Shown one piece after another: positions 1 through 8,090 of a DNA stretch of 64,000 bases. Within the stretch, counting starts at the first letter, position 1, and the number at the start of each line of letters is the position of its first letter. Under the pieces are notes generated by a model. That model was not told the origin of the DNA and ran no database searches. It was given only the letters and a program-made list of their open reading frames with translations. This stretch comes from Pseudoalteromonas sp. CO133X (lineage in GTDB: Bacteria; Pseudomonadota; Gammaproteobacteria; Enterobacterales; Alteromonadaceae). The position numbers were made by a program, and so were the translations under genes. The stretch spans positions 1-64,000 of the forward strand of contig SGPE01000022.1 in assembly GCA_004208945.1 (NCBI GenBank). Direction: 5' to 3'.

Positions 1-64
1 GAAACGAAACAGCGCCGATGATAGTGTGGCATTTGCCATGTGAAAGTAGGACATCGCCAGGCTC
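1..64 (+). rRNA. rrf: 5S ribosomal RNA, 3' part only
   Basis: The first bases match the 3' half of gammaproteobacterial 5S rRNA, including the stretches agcgccgatg, tagtgtgg and the closing cgccaggc, in the right order and spacing. The 5' half lies before the window. A rho-independent terminator follows at once, as expected at the end of an rRNA operon. Confidence 0.93.
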
Positions 65-76
65 CTAATTAAAGAA

Positions 77-106
77 AGCCCGATTCGAAAGAGTCGGGCT
101 TTTTTG
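77..106 (+). terminator. rho-independent terminator of the rRNA operon
   Basis: A 10-bp stem (77-86 with 91-100, one G-T wobble) closes on a GAAA tetraloop and runs straight into a T tract. It sits about 13 bases after the end of 5S rRNA. Confidence 0.93.
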
Positions 107-111
107 CGTTT

Positions 112-370
112 GGAGCTGACAGCTTTCAGACATCAGCTGAAACACAGAGATATCAGACGTCAGATATTAGAGAACAGTTGAACTACGGGGGAATTTGGTA
201 ATAGAGTCACCCTCAGCAACCCCCCGTAGGAGGCACTTCAGTGCCGAATAAATTAAACAAACACATTCATGGCTAAAGCCATTCCTACAAGTACACTTTG
301 CCTAGAGCCTCCGGCAGAGGAAGGCACAGCATCAAACACCTTCACCGCGCTGAAAGCTGATAGCTCGTTG
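112..370. repeat. non-coding spacer with several palindromes
   Basis: No convincing gene. Three inverted repeats stand close together: a 9-bp arm pair ctacggggg/cccccgtag (183-191 and 221-229), ggcac-ttca-gtgcc (232-245) and atggct-aa-agccat (269-282). Short motifs of the form agctgaaagctgatagct recur near 115-145 and 350-365. This is the look of REP-like elements behind an rRNA operon, but copy number elsewhere cannot be judged here. Confidence 0.5.
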
Positions 371-1066
371 TCACTCACACTGCTGTATTTCTCTCACATC
401 GCCGCGGCCGTCGCTTAGATAGCATTGTTCTAACAACGAGCAGTAGCAGATCTCAGTTTTGATATTAAAGCGTTGCTTATTTACCTTGTCCCACTGAGTT
501 GCATTGAAACCAGTTCTCTTAAAACCAAAAAGATTAAGTTCAGCGCCTGAGGCTAATAATCGGTTATTACTAACGCCGGTGTACAACCAACCAAATGTTT
601 CAAAGAAATTGATGTCAGTTGACTCTTTTTGCAGTTTATTTAACTGTGCTTCATAAGCATAAATATCAAAGCAGCAGTCTTTTATTAATTTTAATACATT
701 GCTATATGATTTTTCATCATGGAAGAATTTAACGTATTTAATAATGGCTGGACCTGAGCCTGAATTTTTAATGTAAAAAGTGATTTCTTGCGAATTTTTT
801 TCCTCATCAAAGTTCCCTGTCATAACTTCGATCCACGGCCATGTTGCGGCTTTTACTTGCCGTTCTGCGGCGCTGGCTTGTAAGTAAGTGGCATAAAAGG
901 AGGCTGCTGAAATTATAATAGCGCACAATGCGAGAAAAAGGTTTAGCCGTTCGTTGGTCAACCAAACTTCGGGCTTATTTGTGTTGCTTGGTTGTGCGCT
1001 CAGATTTGTGGATACTATATCTGAGTCATTATTTGATTTAATGATATCCTGCTTTTGATTGTCCAT
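371..1066 (-). CDS. hypothetical protein with one membrane anchor
   Basis: Not recognised. The protein has 231 residues: a hydrophilic start, then a single hydrophobic segment near residues 42-65 (LFLALCAIIISAASFYATYL), then a soluble part of about 165 residues. The C-terminal region holds several cysteines, including a CYCSLLEQC stretch near residue 215. The likely topology is a short cytoplasmic tail and a periplasmic domain. It stands alone between the rRNA terminator and the mltD terminator and gives no functional context. The start is an ATG. Confidence 0.6.
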   Translation of the reverse strand: MDNQKQDIIKSNNDSDIVSTNLSAQPSNTNKPEVWLTNERLNLFLALCAIIISAASFYATYLQASAAERQVKAATWPWIEVMTGNFDEEKNSQEITFYIKNSGSGPAIIKYVKFFHDEKSYSNVLKLIKDCCFDIYAYEAQLNKLQKESTDINFFETFGWLYTGVSNNRLLASGAELNLFGFKRTGFNATQWDKVNKQRFNIKTEICYCSLLEQCYLSDGRGDVREIQQCE

Positions 1067-1123
1067 AGTCTTGTATTTGTTGTTTTTTATAGACTATAAA
1101 ACATGCAGATTAAATTGCATACA

Positions 1124-1150
1124 AAAAGAAACAGGGAGTATTTCTCCCTG
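1124..1150 (-). terminator. terminator after mltD
   Basis: Stem cagggag (1132-1138) pairs with ctccctg (1144-1150) over a 5-base loop. Read on the minus strand it is followed by a T-rich stretch (1121-1131). It lies ten bases past the mltD stop. Confidence 0.85.
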
Positions 1151-1159
1151 CTTGAGCTA

Positions 1160-2437
1160 TTAGCTGTTTGAAATAAATACGGTGAGCTTTTCACCAACTT
1201 TTAAGCTATCTCTTGAAAGGTTATTCCATTGTTTAAGCTTAGTGATACTGACCTTGTATTGTTTAGCTATCTTCCAAAGGCTGTCGCCAGATTTCACTTT
1301 GTATTCGATTTGTTGATCAGCTAGTTGCGGTAATATAAGCTTTTGGCCTATACGAATCGTATTTGTTTTTAAGTTATTGAAGGCTTTGAGCTGGCTAACG
1401 GTTACTTTATAGTTCTTTGCGATCACACTTAAGCTATCACCGCGTTTGACTGTGTAATGTTGCCACTGGCTAAAGTCATTACTCTTTTGGTTAGCTAATA
1501 GGGTTTGATAATGTGCTTGCTGCTCTTTCGGGACCACAATATGCGGCGCATCAATTACAGCAGGGTAACGGATAACACCATGGTTTAACTCTTCAAGCTC
1601 TTGCCACTTTGCTTTATCTGCCAAGATCACAGCACCTGTTACTGGTAAGGTCGCAATAGCCTGCTCATTTTTAATGGCAGGGAATACCATTTTTTGATGT
1701 TTTAATAATTGTGCTGCAGCAAGTAACTTAGGCACGTAGTGTTTAGTTTGTGATGGCAGTTTCAAGCTAAAGAAATCAGTCGATTTACCTTGCTTTTTAT
1801 TACGAGCAATAGCTTGTAGCACTCGTCCTTCACCAATGTTGTAGGCAGCAATAGCATGATACCAATTACCATCAAAGCGTTTATAAAGGTATTCCATAAA
1901 ATCGAGAGCTGCACGTGTGCTGTCAATTACATCTTGGCGACCATCATACCAAGGGGTAATTTTTACTTTGAAATATTTAGCTAGAGAGGGTGTTAACTGC
2001 CACAAACCTGAAGCATGTTTATGTGAATAGGCACTGGCATCAAAATCACTCTCTATAAGTGGCATCAGGGCGAGTTCTATTGGTAAGTCACGGTTTTCTA
2101 CTTCTGTAACGATATGATACAAATACGGCGCTGCACGGCGGCTTATTTCTTCCATGTAGTTAGGATGAGTAAGGTACCAAGCTATGCGTTTTTGCACATC
2201 TGGGTGACTTGAATCGCTAAACTGCAATTGAATGCGAATACGCTGCCATACGTCATCAAGTTCACTTGGTTTTAGCGGTGTCACCGCGTCTACTTGTGCT
2301 GTTTTAGTGTTTGCAACCACAGTACCTGGATTGGCTTTGATGGTAGGCTTCTTTTCGGGAAGAGACTCAGGGGCAGTCTGACAGCCCGTTACAATGAGAG
2401 AAACAACAACAAGGCCTAAAAATCGATTTAAAAACAC
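1160..2437 (-). CDS. mltD: membrane-bound lytic murein transglycosylase D (MltD) with two LysM domains
   Basis: Cleaves the MurNAc-GlcNAc bond of peptidoglycan with formation of 1,6-anhydroMurNAc, from the outer membrane. The protein has 425 residues. It begins with a lipoprotein signal ending in VTGC (Cys19). A transglycosylase SLT domain spans about residues 108-240, with catalytic Glu129 in PLIESDF followed by the family's GLWQLTP and AYNIGEGRV motifs. Two LysM repeats (about 327-370 and 378-421, each beginning Y-x-V-K-x-GDSL) bind glycan. The start codon is GTG, with a GGAG ribosome site 11 bases upstream. It is transcribed alone and has its own terminator. MltD homologues differ in the number of LysM repeats; two is usual. 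Confidence 0.95.
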   Translation of the reverse strand: MFLNRFLGLVVVSLIVTGCQTAPESLPEKKPTIKANPGTVVANTKTAQVDAVTPLKPSELDDVWQRIRIQLQFSDSSHPDVQKRIAWYLTHPNYMEEISRRAAPYLYHIVTEVENRDLPIELALMPLIESDFDASAYSHKHASGLWQLTPSLAKYFKVKITPWYDGRQDVIDSTRAALDFMEYLYKRFDGNWYHAIAAYNIGEGRVLQAIARNKKQGKSTDFFSLKLPSQTKHYVPKLLAAAQLLKHQKMVFPAIKNEQAIATLPVTGAVILADKAKWQELEELNHGVIRYPAVIDAPHIVVPKEQQAHYQTLLANQKSNDFSQWQHYTVKRGDSLSVIAKNYKVTVSQLKAFNNLKTNTIRIGQKLILPQLADQQIEYKVKSGDSLWKIAKQYKVSITKLKQWNNLSRDSLKVGEKLTVFISNS

Positions 2438-2555
2438 GTATTAAAATACTCCATTAACTTAGGTGCGGGTAAACTAAAGCGCCTAAGCTTAACATAAGGT
2501 GAGTTAAATATGACCATTAGATTAACAGCTCGCTAACTTACTCACCCAATTGAAA

Positions 2556-3095
2556 TTAAAACGAAATACTAACTTGTAACCCAGCGTAGCCATGGTTTTG
2601 TGCTTCCCAATAGCGGCTGTCTATTTCTCGAGCTCTAGCATAGATCTCTATTCTGAACGGCTTTGAATCCACTCCCAAGCCAACCCCCACATAGCCATCA
2701 ATATTATTGTGGTCGTCATCAAAGCGGTCGCTGTAATCATGGTCATCTCGGTCGTCGTAAACAGCAAGCTCTATTAAATCTATGCCCACTTCGCCATAGG
2801 CAAAAAAATCACTGAAATAGCCAAATTTTATGCCTGTGTCCAAGGTTAGAAATGTTTCCCGATCACCTTTTTTAGTGAACACTTCAGCTGAGCCTAATGC
2901 AGTTGTAAATGCTGCGCCGAAATTGCTGCGGTTAGCTTTAGTCATAAATTCGATGCCAGCTGAGGTGATTGAATCAGTACTATTATGCTCTGATTTAACA
3001 AACAAGTTCATATCTGGGCTGTCATAAATGCCAGCAAAGCTTGTAGCAGGAACAAAGGCAAGTGATGCGAAGAGCGCCAAGAGGGTAGGTTTCAT
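2556..3095 (-). CDS. outer-membrane beta-barrel-like protein (YfaZ-like)
   Basis: A 179-residue exported protein with a clean signal peptide (MKPTLLALFASLAFVPATSFA). The mature part alternates hydrophobic and polar residues and ends in Phe (QVSISF), as outer-membrane strands recognised by BamA do. An Asp/His-rich stretch near residues 115-133 (DDRDDHDYSDRFDDDHN) is probably an exposed loop and could bind divalent metal. It resembles YfaZ-type small barrels of unknown function, but that assignment is only by overall look. It has its own promoter region and no operon partner. Confidence 0.65.
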   Translation of the reverse strand: MKPTLLALFASLAFVPATSFAGIYDSPDMNLFVKSEHNSTDSITSAGIEFMTKANRSNFGAAFTTALGSAEVFTKKGDRETFLTLDTGIKFGYFSDFFAYGEVGIDLIELAVYDDRDDHDYSDRFDDDHNNIDGYVGVGLGVDSKPFRIEIYARAREIDSRYWEAQNHGYAGLQVSISF

Positions 3096-3180
3096 ATTAG
3101 TTAATCCATTAAACTTTAATGGGTAGATGATACCAAACAGCGCCTTAGCAAATTGTAAGTAATTGTTCTAACGATGTAAG

Positions 3181-4485
3181 TTAACCGAACACACAGCGAA
3201 AGCAGGCTCCTTGTTGGCGTTTGATATATACCAAATCGCCGCCATGATTGAGCATGATTTGGCGCGATAAACTTAAGCCTATTCCTGAGCCTTGTTGCTT
3301 GGTAGTAAAAAATGGCACAAAAATCATCTCGATCACATGATCGCTAATGCCAGTTCCATTGTCGCTGACCTCTAAATACAGTTGCTGATTAGCATTTTGC
3401 GCAATGTTTACCTCAATGCACTTTGCTGACTCTGGATTATTTAACTGCTTTAGTACATCAAGGGCATTTTTAAGTAGGTTTATTATTACTTGTTCAACTT
3501 GGCCTCTATCTATCATTACTAACTGCTGGCTTTGCACCGATAAATTCAACGTAATATTAAGTTGTTTAGCCTGTTGTGAGTGTAGAGCGACAACTTGCTT
3601 GGCAAGATCTGCCAGAATATGTGGTTGTAAGTGTGGGGCGGGTAAGCTACTAACCTTTTTAAATTGCGCTATAAACTCCCCTAAATGCTCGGTTCGTGAT
3701 GCAAGTGTTGTTAGGGCGAGTTGCAGGTCTTGTTTATCTTCCTGATCATCAAAACTAAGCTCATTTGGCAGCAGTGCCGTACAAGTTTGTGCTAATGAAG
3801 AGAGTGGCGTAATCGAATTAGCAATTTCATGGGTTAGTACTTTGGTAAGGCGCTTATAAGCTTGTTGTTCTTTTAATTGCAGTTGATCATGGATAGATTG
3901 CAAACTGATCACTTTACGAACTTTACCTTGGATTTCGGCAATACTTATCTGCACAGATAACGTATCGTGCTGCTCACCATTTTGCCATGGCACGGTATAA
4001 CGGCTACTTTGTTTAGCGCCTTGGACAAGGTTTGCTATTACACCTAAATCATCGATGTGCTTTACAGCCTGTCCAAGTAAACGACTAACCGCTGGATTGT
4101 TTTCAATAATACTGCCTTGTTCATCACACACTAATACCGCTAAATCGATATGAATTAATAACGCTTGTAAGAACTGAGCTTGTTGTTCTGCATTAAAACG
4201 CGCAGCCTGAATTTGTTGTTTAACCTGCTCAAATTGCTGCTGCATAGGATGTTTATCGCTAAAGCCTAATGTACTATCTCCATTTGCTAAAGCGCGAATC
4301 ACCCTATCTGCACGCCTTGTTTGGCGTTTAAATAAATTAAAAATTTGTGCAGCACATGTCACATTTAAAATAACTAAAAGTACCGAAATTGCTGAAAACC
4401 CGCTTTGGTCTATTTGCCAAAACAAAGCAATTGATAAACCTATTAATGCAGCTAATAGGCTGGCTAAGCTAATGAAATTTCGCAT
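3181..4485 (-). CDS. sensor histidine kinase (NtrY-like)
   Basis: Membrane sensor kinase of 434 residues. Two hydrophobic segments (about 5-22 and 31-50) bracket only a few residues, so there is practically no periplasmic sensor domain. A linker and a PAS-like region (about 100-200) follow. The HisKA helix carries the phospho-acceptor His219 (LTHEIANS), and a HATPase domain has the N box (NLLKNALD), DNGTGI and GSGIGLSL motifs. It starts three bases after the stop of the response regulator gene, so the two form one operon and a cognate pair. With no large external domain it probably senses a signal in or at the membrane. The operon is divergent from a MacAB-like efflux operon with a sigma-54 promoter. 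Confidence 0.9.
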   Translation of the reverse strand: MRNFISLASLLAALIGLSIALFWQIDQSGFSAISVLLVILNVTCAAQIFNLFKRQTRRADRVIRALANGDSTLGFSDKHPMQQQFEQVKQQIQAARFNAEQQAQFLQALLIHIDLAVLVCDEQGSIIENNPAVSRLLGQAVKHIDDLGVIANLVQGAKQSSRYTVPWQNGEQHDTLSVQISIAEIQGKVRKVISLQSIHDQLQLKEQQAYKRLTKVLTHEIANSITPLSSLAQTCTALLPNELSFDDQEDKQDLQLALTTLASRTEHLGEFIAQFKKVSSLPAPHLQPHILADLAKQVVALHSQQAKQLNITLNLSVQSQQLVMIDRGQVEQVIINLLKNALDVLKQLNNPESAKCIEVNIAQNANQQLYLEVSDNGTGISDHVIEMIFVPFFTTKQQGSGIGLSLSRQIMLNHGGDLVYIKRQQGACFRCVFG

Positions 4486-4488
4486 CGA

Positions 4489-5892
4489 TTAAAGTCCGTA
4501 TTTTTCTAAACGACGATACATGGCTCCGCGTGTTAGGCCGAGCGCTTTTGCTGCATGACTCACGTTCCCTTGAAAATGCTTTAAAGCGGCACGAACGGTT
4601 CTCTGTTCGATGATTTCAAGATCAAAAGTGTCGTAGTCTGTGGCGCTTGTAGGGAGCTCATTTGTGCTAACAGTGGTACTGGGTGAGCTTATCACTGAGC
4701 TAATATCGAGCTCTGAGCCTTCTGATAGGATGACTGCTCGCTCAATTGCATGTGCAAGTTCACGGACATTGCCTGGCCAATGATACTGACTTAAACGTGT
4801 CATATCAGATGCCGCAATCGAGAGCTCACGTTTGTATTTATGAGCAAAGTGCTGCAAGTAGTAGTTACACAGTAATGGAATGTCTTCACTGCGCTCACGC
4901 AGAGCTGGCAAACGGATCTCTACGGTATTAACACGGTACAGTAAGTCTTGCCTAAATTTACCTTCAGTAACTGCTTGTTCGAGGTTTTCATTGGTTGCAC
5001 AGATCAAACGAATATCAATATCGATGACTTTAGAGCCACCAACCGGTGTTATTTGCCTGTTTTGTAGTGCTGCAAGCAGTTTAACTTGTTGGTTAAGCGG
5101 TAAGTTACCTAGTTCATCTAAAAATAAACTACCACCATGGGCAAGTTCGAATCGGCCAATGCGATCTTCTTTCGCGCCAGTAAACGCCCCTTTTTTATGG
5201 CCAAATAGTTCGCTTTCAAACAGGCTTTCGGCCAGTGAGCCCATGTCTAGGCTTATGAAGGGCTGGTTTTGGCGCTGGCTAGCATTGTGGATTGCATGTG
5301 CTGTGAGTTCTTTACCTGTACCACTTTCGCCACTAATCAATATGTTGGCATCCGTGTTGGCTGCTTTGTCGATAACCGAAAAAACCTGCTGCATTGCATC
5401 GCTTTGGCCTAAAAACTCAAATGGTTGATTGCCAATGGATTGCTGCAAGGCTTGCTTTTGTTTTGTGAGCTTACCAACTTGCTGCTTGTCTTTAGCGTGT
5501 GAAAATGCCGCCGCTACAGCACCGAGTAATTGCTCATTCTGCCAAGGCTTGGCAATAAAGTCAGAGGCGCCAGCTTTAATTGCTTCGACAGCTAGCTGAA
5601 TATCGCTATAGGCCGTCATAAGCAATACCGCAATGTTAGCGTCTTGGCTCATTATTTTTTTTAGCCAATAAAATCCTTCTTTGCCACTAATTGAATCTTG
5701 CGTGAAGTTCATATCGAGTAACACAACATCTATGGCCTGATCCGCCTCATGCTGTGCGTTAATGATACCTTCGATATCAAAGGGGTTATCTGTGGTTTTT
5801 ACAACCTGATAATGTTGTTTTAGAAGTAGTCGTGCGGCGATAAGTACGTCGGCGTTATCATCGACGATAAGAATTGATCCTGCTTGTTTCAT
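4489..5892 (-). CDS. sigma-54-dependent response regulator (NtrC family)
   Basis: A 467-residue transcription activator. The receiver domain has phospho-acceptor Asp60 (VVLLDMNF) and acidic residues DD11-12. The AAA+ domain has a Walker A GESGTGKE, the sigma-54 contact loop GAFTGA and LDELGNL as Walker B region. A C-terminal Fis-type HTH (HAAKALGLTRGAMYRRLEKY) completes the classic three-part layout. Its kinase follows three bases later. The divergent efflux operon has a -24/-12 promoter and two related inverted repeats upstream, so this protein most likely binds there and switches the efflux operon on. Confidence 0.94.
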   Translation of the reverse strand: MKQAGSILIVDDNADVLIAARLLLKQHYQVVKTTDNPFDIEGIINAQHEADQAIDVVLLDMNFTQDSISGKEGFYWLKKIMSQDANIAVLLMTAYSDIQLAVEAIKAGASDFIAKPWQNEQLLGAVAAAFSHAKDKQQVGKLTKQKQALQQSIGNQPFEFLGQSDAMQQVFSVIDKAANTDANILISGESGTGKELTAHAIHNASQRQNQPFISLDMGSLAESLFESELFGHKKGAFTGAKEDRIGRFELAHGGSLFLDELGNLPLNQQVKLLAALQNRQITPVGGSKVIDIDIRLICATNENLEQAVTEGKFRQDLLYRVNTVEIRLPALRERSEDIPLLCNYYLQHFAHKYKRELSIAASDMTRLSQYHWPGNVRELAHAIERAVILSEGSELDISSVISSPSTTVSTNELPTSATDYDTFDLEIIEQRTVRAALKHFQGNVSHAAKALGLTRGAMYRRLEKYGL

Positions 5893-5947
5893 AGCTGTTT
5901 ATTATTATTCCTTTTTAAGAACACTAAGACTAATTGAAAAGAGGAAC

Positions 5948-6002
5948 AGTGTCCATTTATGGACGATATATGATTTTCGAAGTGTTCTATAAGCGGACAC
6001 TT
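5948..6002. promoter_or_regulatory. probable upstream activator sites for the sigma-54 regulator
   Basis: Two related inverted repeats. Site 1 contains the perfect palindrome gtccat-tt-atggac (5951-5964), preceded by ag. Site 2 spans 5980-6002 with arms aagtgt/acactt. Read on the minus strand, site 2 begins agtgtccgcttatag, close to agtgtccatttatgg of site 1. Both lie about 60-120 bases before the -24 element, a usual distance for enhancer sites. Binding by the neighbouring regulator is inferred. Confidence 0.7.
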
Positions 6003-6062
6003 GATTATATTCATCTTTATTATTTTTTACTTAAGTCGTTGTAATTTAATGAAAATAAAAGT

Positions 6063-6078
6063 TGGCACAAGAGTTGTT
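6063..6078 (+). promoter_or_regulatory. sigma-54 (-24/-12) promoter
   Basis: TGGCAC at 6063-6068 and TTGTT at 6074-6078 match the -24/-12 consensus TGGCAC-N5-TTGCW with the correct GG-to-G spacing; only the C of the -12 element is replaced by T. Transcription would start near 6088, about 35 bases before the ATG of the membrane-fusion protein. Confidence 0.82.
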
Positions 6079-6122
6079 TTATCTATAGGTAATTAGCACC
6101 TAGATAACTTAAAGGCGTCAAC

Positions 6123-7376
6123 ATGGATAAGAAAATTACACGCTCAAATAACAAAGCACTTTTTAAGAAATCAGTAATTGCAGCAGCATGTTTAGCTGTT
6201 GCGGCAGCAGCTTATGGTTTCACACAAACTGAGCAAACAGGTCGTAGTCAGCAAGTAACCGCGACAAGCTTAACGATTAGCACAGTACAACAAGGTGAAT
6301 TTGTTGATGCTTTAAGTCTTCGTGGTCAGGTTATGCCTCGTACTACTATTTACCTCGACACCATTGCCGGGGGCCAAGTTGAAGAGCGACTTGTTGAGCA
6401 AGGTGAGTTTGTTAAAAAAGGCCAACCCCTTGTACGTTTAAGCAATACCAATTTGCAGCTTGATGTAATGAGCCGTGAAGCACAGGTGACTGAGCAGCTG
6501 AACTTTTTACGTAACACGCAAATGAATATGGAAACCAGCCGTTTAAACTTACGCCGTGATTTACTTGAAATCGATCTTAAAATTACGCATTTATCGCGTC
6601 GCTTAAAACAGACTCAGCCGCTAGTGAAAACCGGTGTGTTAGCACAAGAGCAATTATCTGAAATTAAAGAAGATTTAGCGTATTACAAAGCGCGTAAAGA
6701 ACTAACCCTTGAGCGTCAAAAGCAAGAAAACAGCATTCGTGAAGTTCAGGTAGCTCAGTTAAAAGACAGTGCCGACATGCTAGAGAAAAACCTACAGTTT
6801 GCGCGTAAGAACCTTGAAAACCTACTCGTAACAGCACCTGCCGATGGCTATTTAAGTGAGCTTGATGTTGAAATTGGTGAATCAAAAAGCCGTGGTGCTC
6901 GCCTAGGGCAAATTGATATTCCTAATGAATACAAGCTAGTTGTGCGACTAGATGAGTTTTACCTAAGCCAAGTTCAAACAGGTATGCAAGTGCTTATTGA
7001 ACACGAGCAAGGCGAAATTGCGGCAACAGTTAGCAAAATTGATAGTCGTGTTCAGCAATCACTGTTTCAGGTTGAAGTCGATTTACCAAACGGCACGAGC
7101 AACATAAAACGCGGACAAAGTCTTGATGTGCAGCTGATGCTAGGTGATAGCAAAGGTACTGCTTTATTACTTGAGCGCGGCGCATTTTTTACCAGCTCAG
7201 GAGGTAACTGGGTTTATGTCATGGAAAAAGATGGCAATCGTGCAGTACGAAAAGACATTCGTCTTGGCAAAAAGAATCAAAACTATTATGAAGTGTTAAG
7301 TGGCCTAAGCGCCGGAGATCGCGTGATCACCTCTAGCTACAGCAACTTTGATAAAGCACAACAACTACAATTTTAA
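6123..7376 (+). CDS. HlyD/MacA-type periplasmic adaptor (membrane fusion protein)
   Basis: The 417-residue adaptor of an ABC-type tripartite exporter. An N-terminal anchor lies at about residues 18-36 (SVIAAACLAVAAAAYGF). A biotinyl-lipoyl-like half follows (GGQVEERLVEQGEFVKKGQP, about 85-105). A long alpha-hairpin with heptad character spans about 115-235. The second lipoyl half (LLVTAPADGYL) and a beta-barrel and membrane-proximal domain complete it. The ATPase gene follows 11 bases downstream and the permease after that. MacA-like proteins bridge the permease to a TolC-type channel, which is not in this window. The substrate is unknown. Confidence 0.88.
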   Translation: MDKKITRSNNKALFKKSVIAAACLAVAAAAYGFTQTEQTGRSQQVTATSLTISTVQQGEFVDALSLRGQVMPRTTIYLDTIAGGQVEERLVEQGEFVKKGQPLVRLSNTNLQLDVMSREAQVTEQLNFLRNTQMNMETSRLNLRRDLLEIDLKITHLSRRLKQTQPLVKTGVLAQEQLSEIKEDLAYYKARKELTLERQKQENSIREVQVAQLKDSADMLEKNLQFARKNLENLLVTAPADGYLSELDVEIGESKSRGARLGQIDIPNEYKLVVRLDEFYLSQVQTGMQVLIEHEQGEIAATVSKIDSRVQQSLFQVEVDLPNGTSNIKRGQSLDVQLMLGDSKGTALLLERGAFFTSSGGNWVYVMEKDGNRAVRKDIRLGKKNQNYYEVLSGLSAGDRVITSSYSNFDKAQQLQF

Positions 7377-7387
7377 GGATAATAACA

Positions 7388-8089
7388 ATGATTAAATTAA
7401 CTAACTTATCACGCGTATTCCGTACTCAAGATGTTGAAACAACAGCACTTAATAACATTAACTTACATGTAAACGAAGGCGAGTTTCTTGCCATTATGGG
7501 GCCATCTGGCTGTGGTAAATCAACATTACTCTCTATTTTAGGTATGTTGGATTCGCCATCGGCAGGCAGTTTTGAATTTTTAGGTGAAGACATCGCAGGG
7601 TTTGGTGAAAAGCAATTAGCGACACTTAGAAAAGCGTCGATTGGTTTTGTTTTTCAAAGCTTTAACTTAATTGATGAATTAACAGTATTTGAAAACGTTG
7701 AGCTGCCATTACAGTATCAAAATATCTCAAAAAGTGAACGTAAGCAGCGAGTAGACGCAATCTTAAAACGTGTTGCAATCGACCATAGAGCAGATCACTT
7801 ACCGCAGCAGCTATCGGGTGGTCAGCAGCAACGTGTAGCAGTAGCCAGAGCTCTTGTGATTAATCCAAAACTAATCTTAGCGGATGAGCCTACGGGTAAC
7901 CTTGATTCAAAAAATGGTGATGAAGTCATGGCGATGCTGCGTGAGCTAAATCGCGAAGGTACCACGGTAATTGTGGTTACTCACTCAGAAAAAGAAGGCA
8001 ATTATGCTGACCGTTTAGTGCGCTTACTTGATGGCCAAGTGATGGTTGATAAAGCTAACCGTGTTCAACAAACAGCGGAGGTGGCATAA
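7388..8089 (+). CDS. ABC transporter ATP-binding protein (MacB/LolD-like)
   Basis: A 233-residue ATPase with Walker [11 protein letters not shown]-loop FVFQSFNL, signature LSGGQQQR, Walker [14 protein letters not shown] and switch His (VVTHS). The sequence motifs are those of the MacB/LolD/FtsE group, which powers mechanotransmission-type exporters. The permease gene starts two bases after its stop, with the ribosome site of the permease inside the end of this gene, so the products are probably made in step. Confidence 0.93.
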   Translation: MIKLTNLSRVFRTQDVETTALNNINLHVNEGEFLAIMGPSGCGKSTLLSILGMLDSPSAGSFEFLGEDIAGFGEKQLATLRKASIGFVFQSFNLIDELTVFENVELPLQYQNISKSERKQRVDAILKRVAIDHRADHLPQQLSGGQQQRVAVARALVINPKLILADEPTGNLDSKNGDEVMAMLRELNREGTTVIVVTHSEKEGNYADRLVRLLDGQVMVDKANRVQQTAEVA

Positions 8090-8090
8090 C

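Noticed and set aside
183..282. CRISPR array
   Set aside because: The palindromes differ from each other and there are no equal spacers or cas genes.
4746..5428. Plus-strand open frames over the response regulator gene
   Set aside because: They lie fully inside the well-supported minus-strand regulator and have no family features; shadow frames.
8046..8090. Earlier start of the MacB-like permease overlapping the ATPase gene
   Set aside because: No ribosome site; GGAGG lies ten bases before the ATG at 8091, which also gives the usual start of the family.
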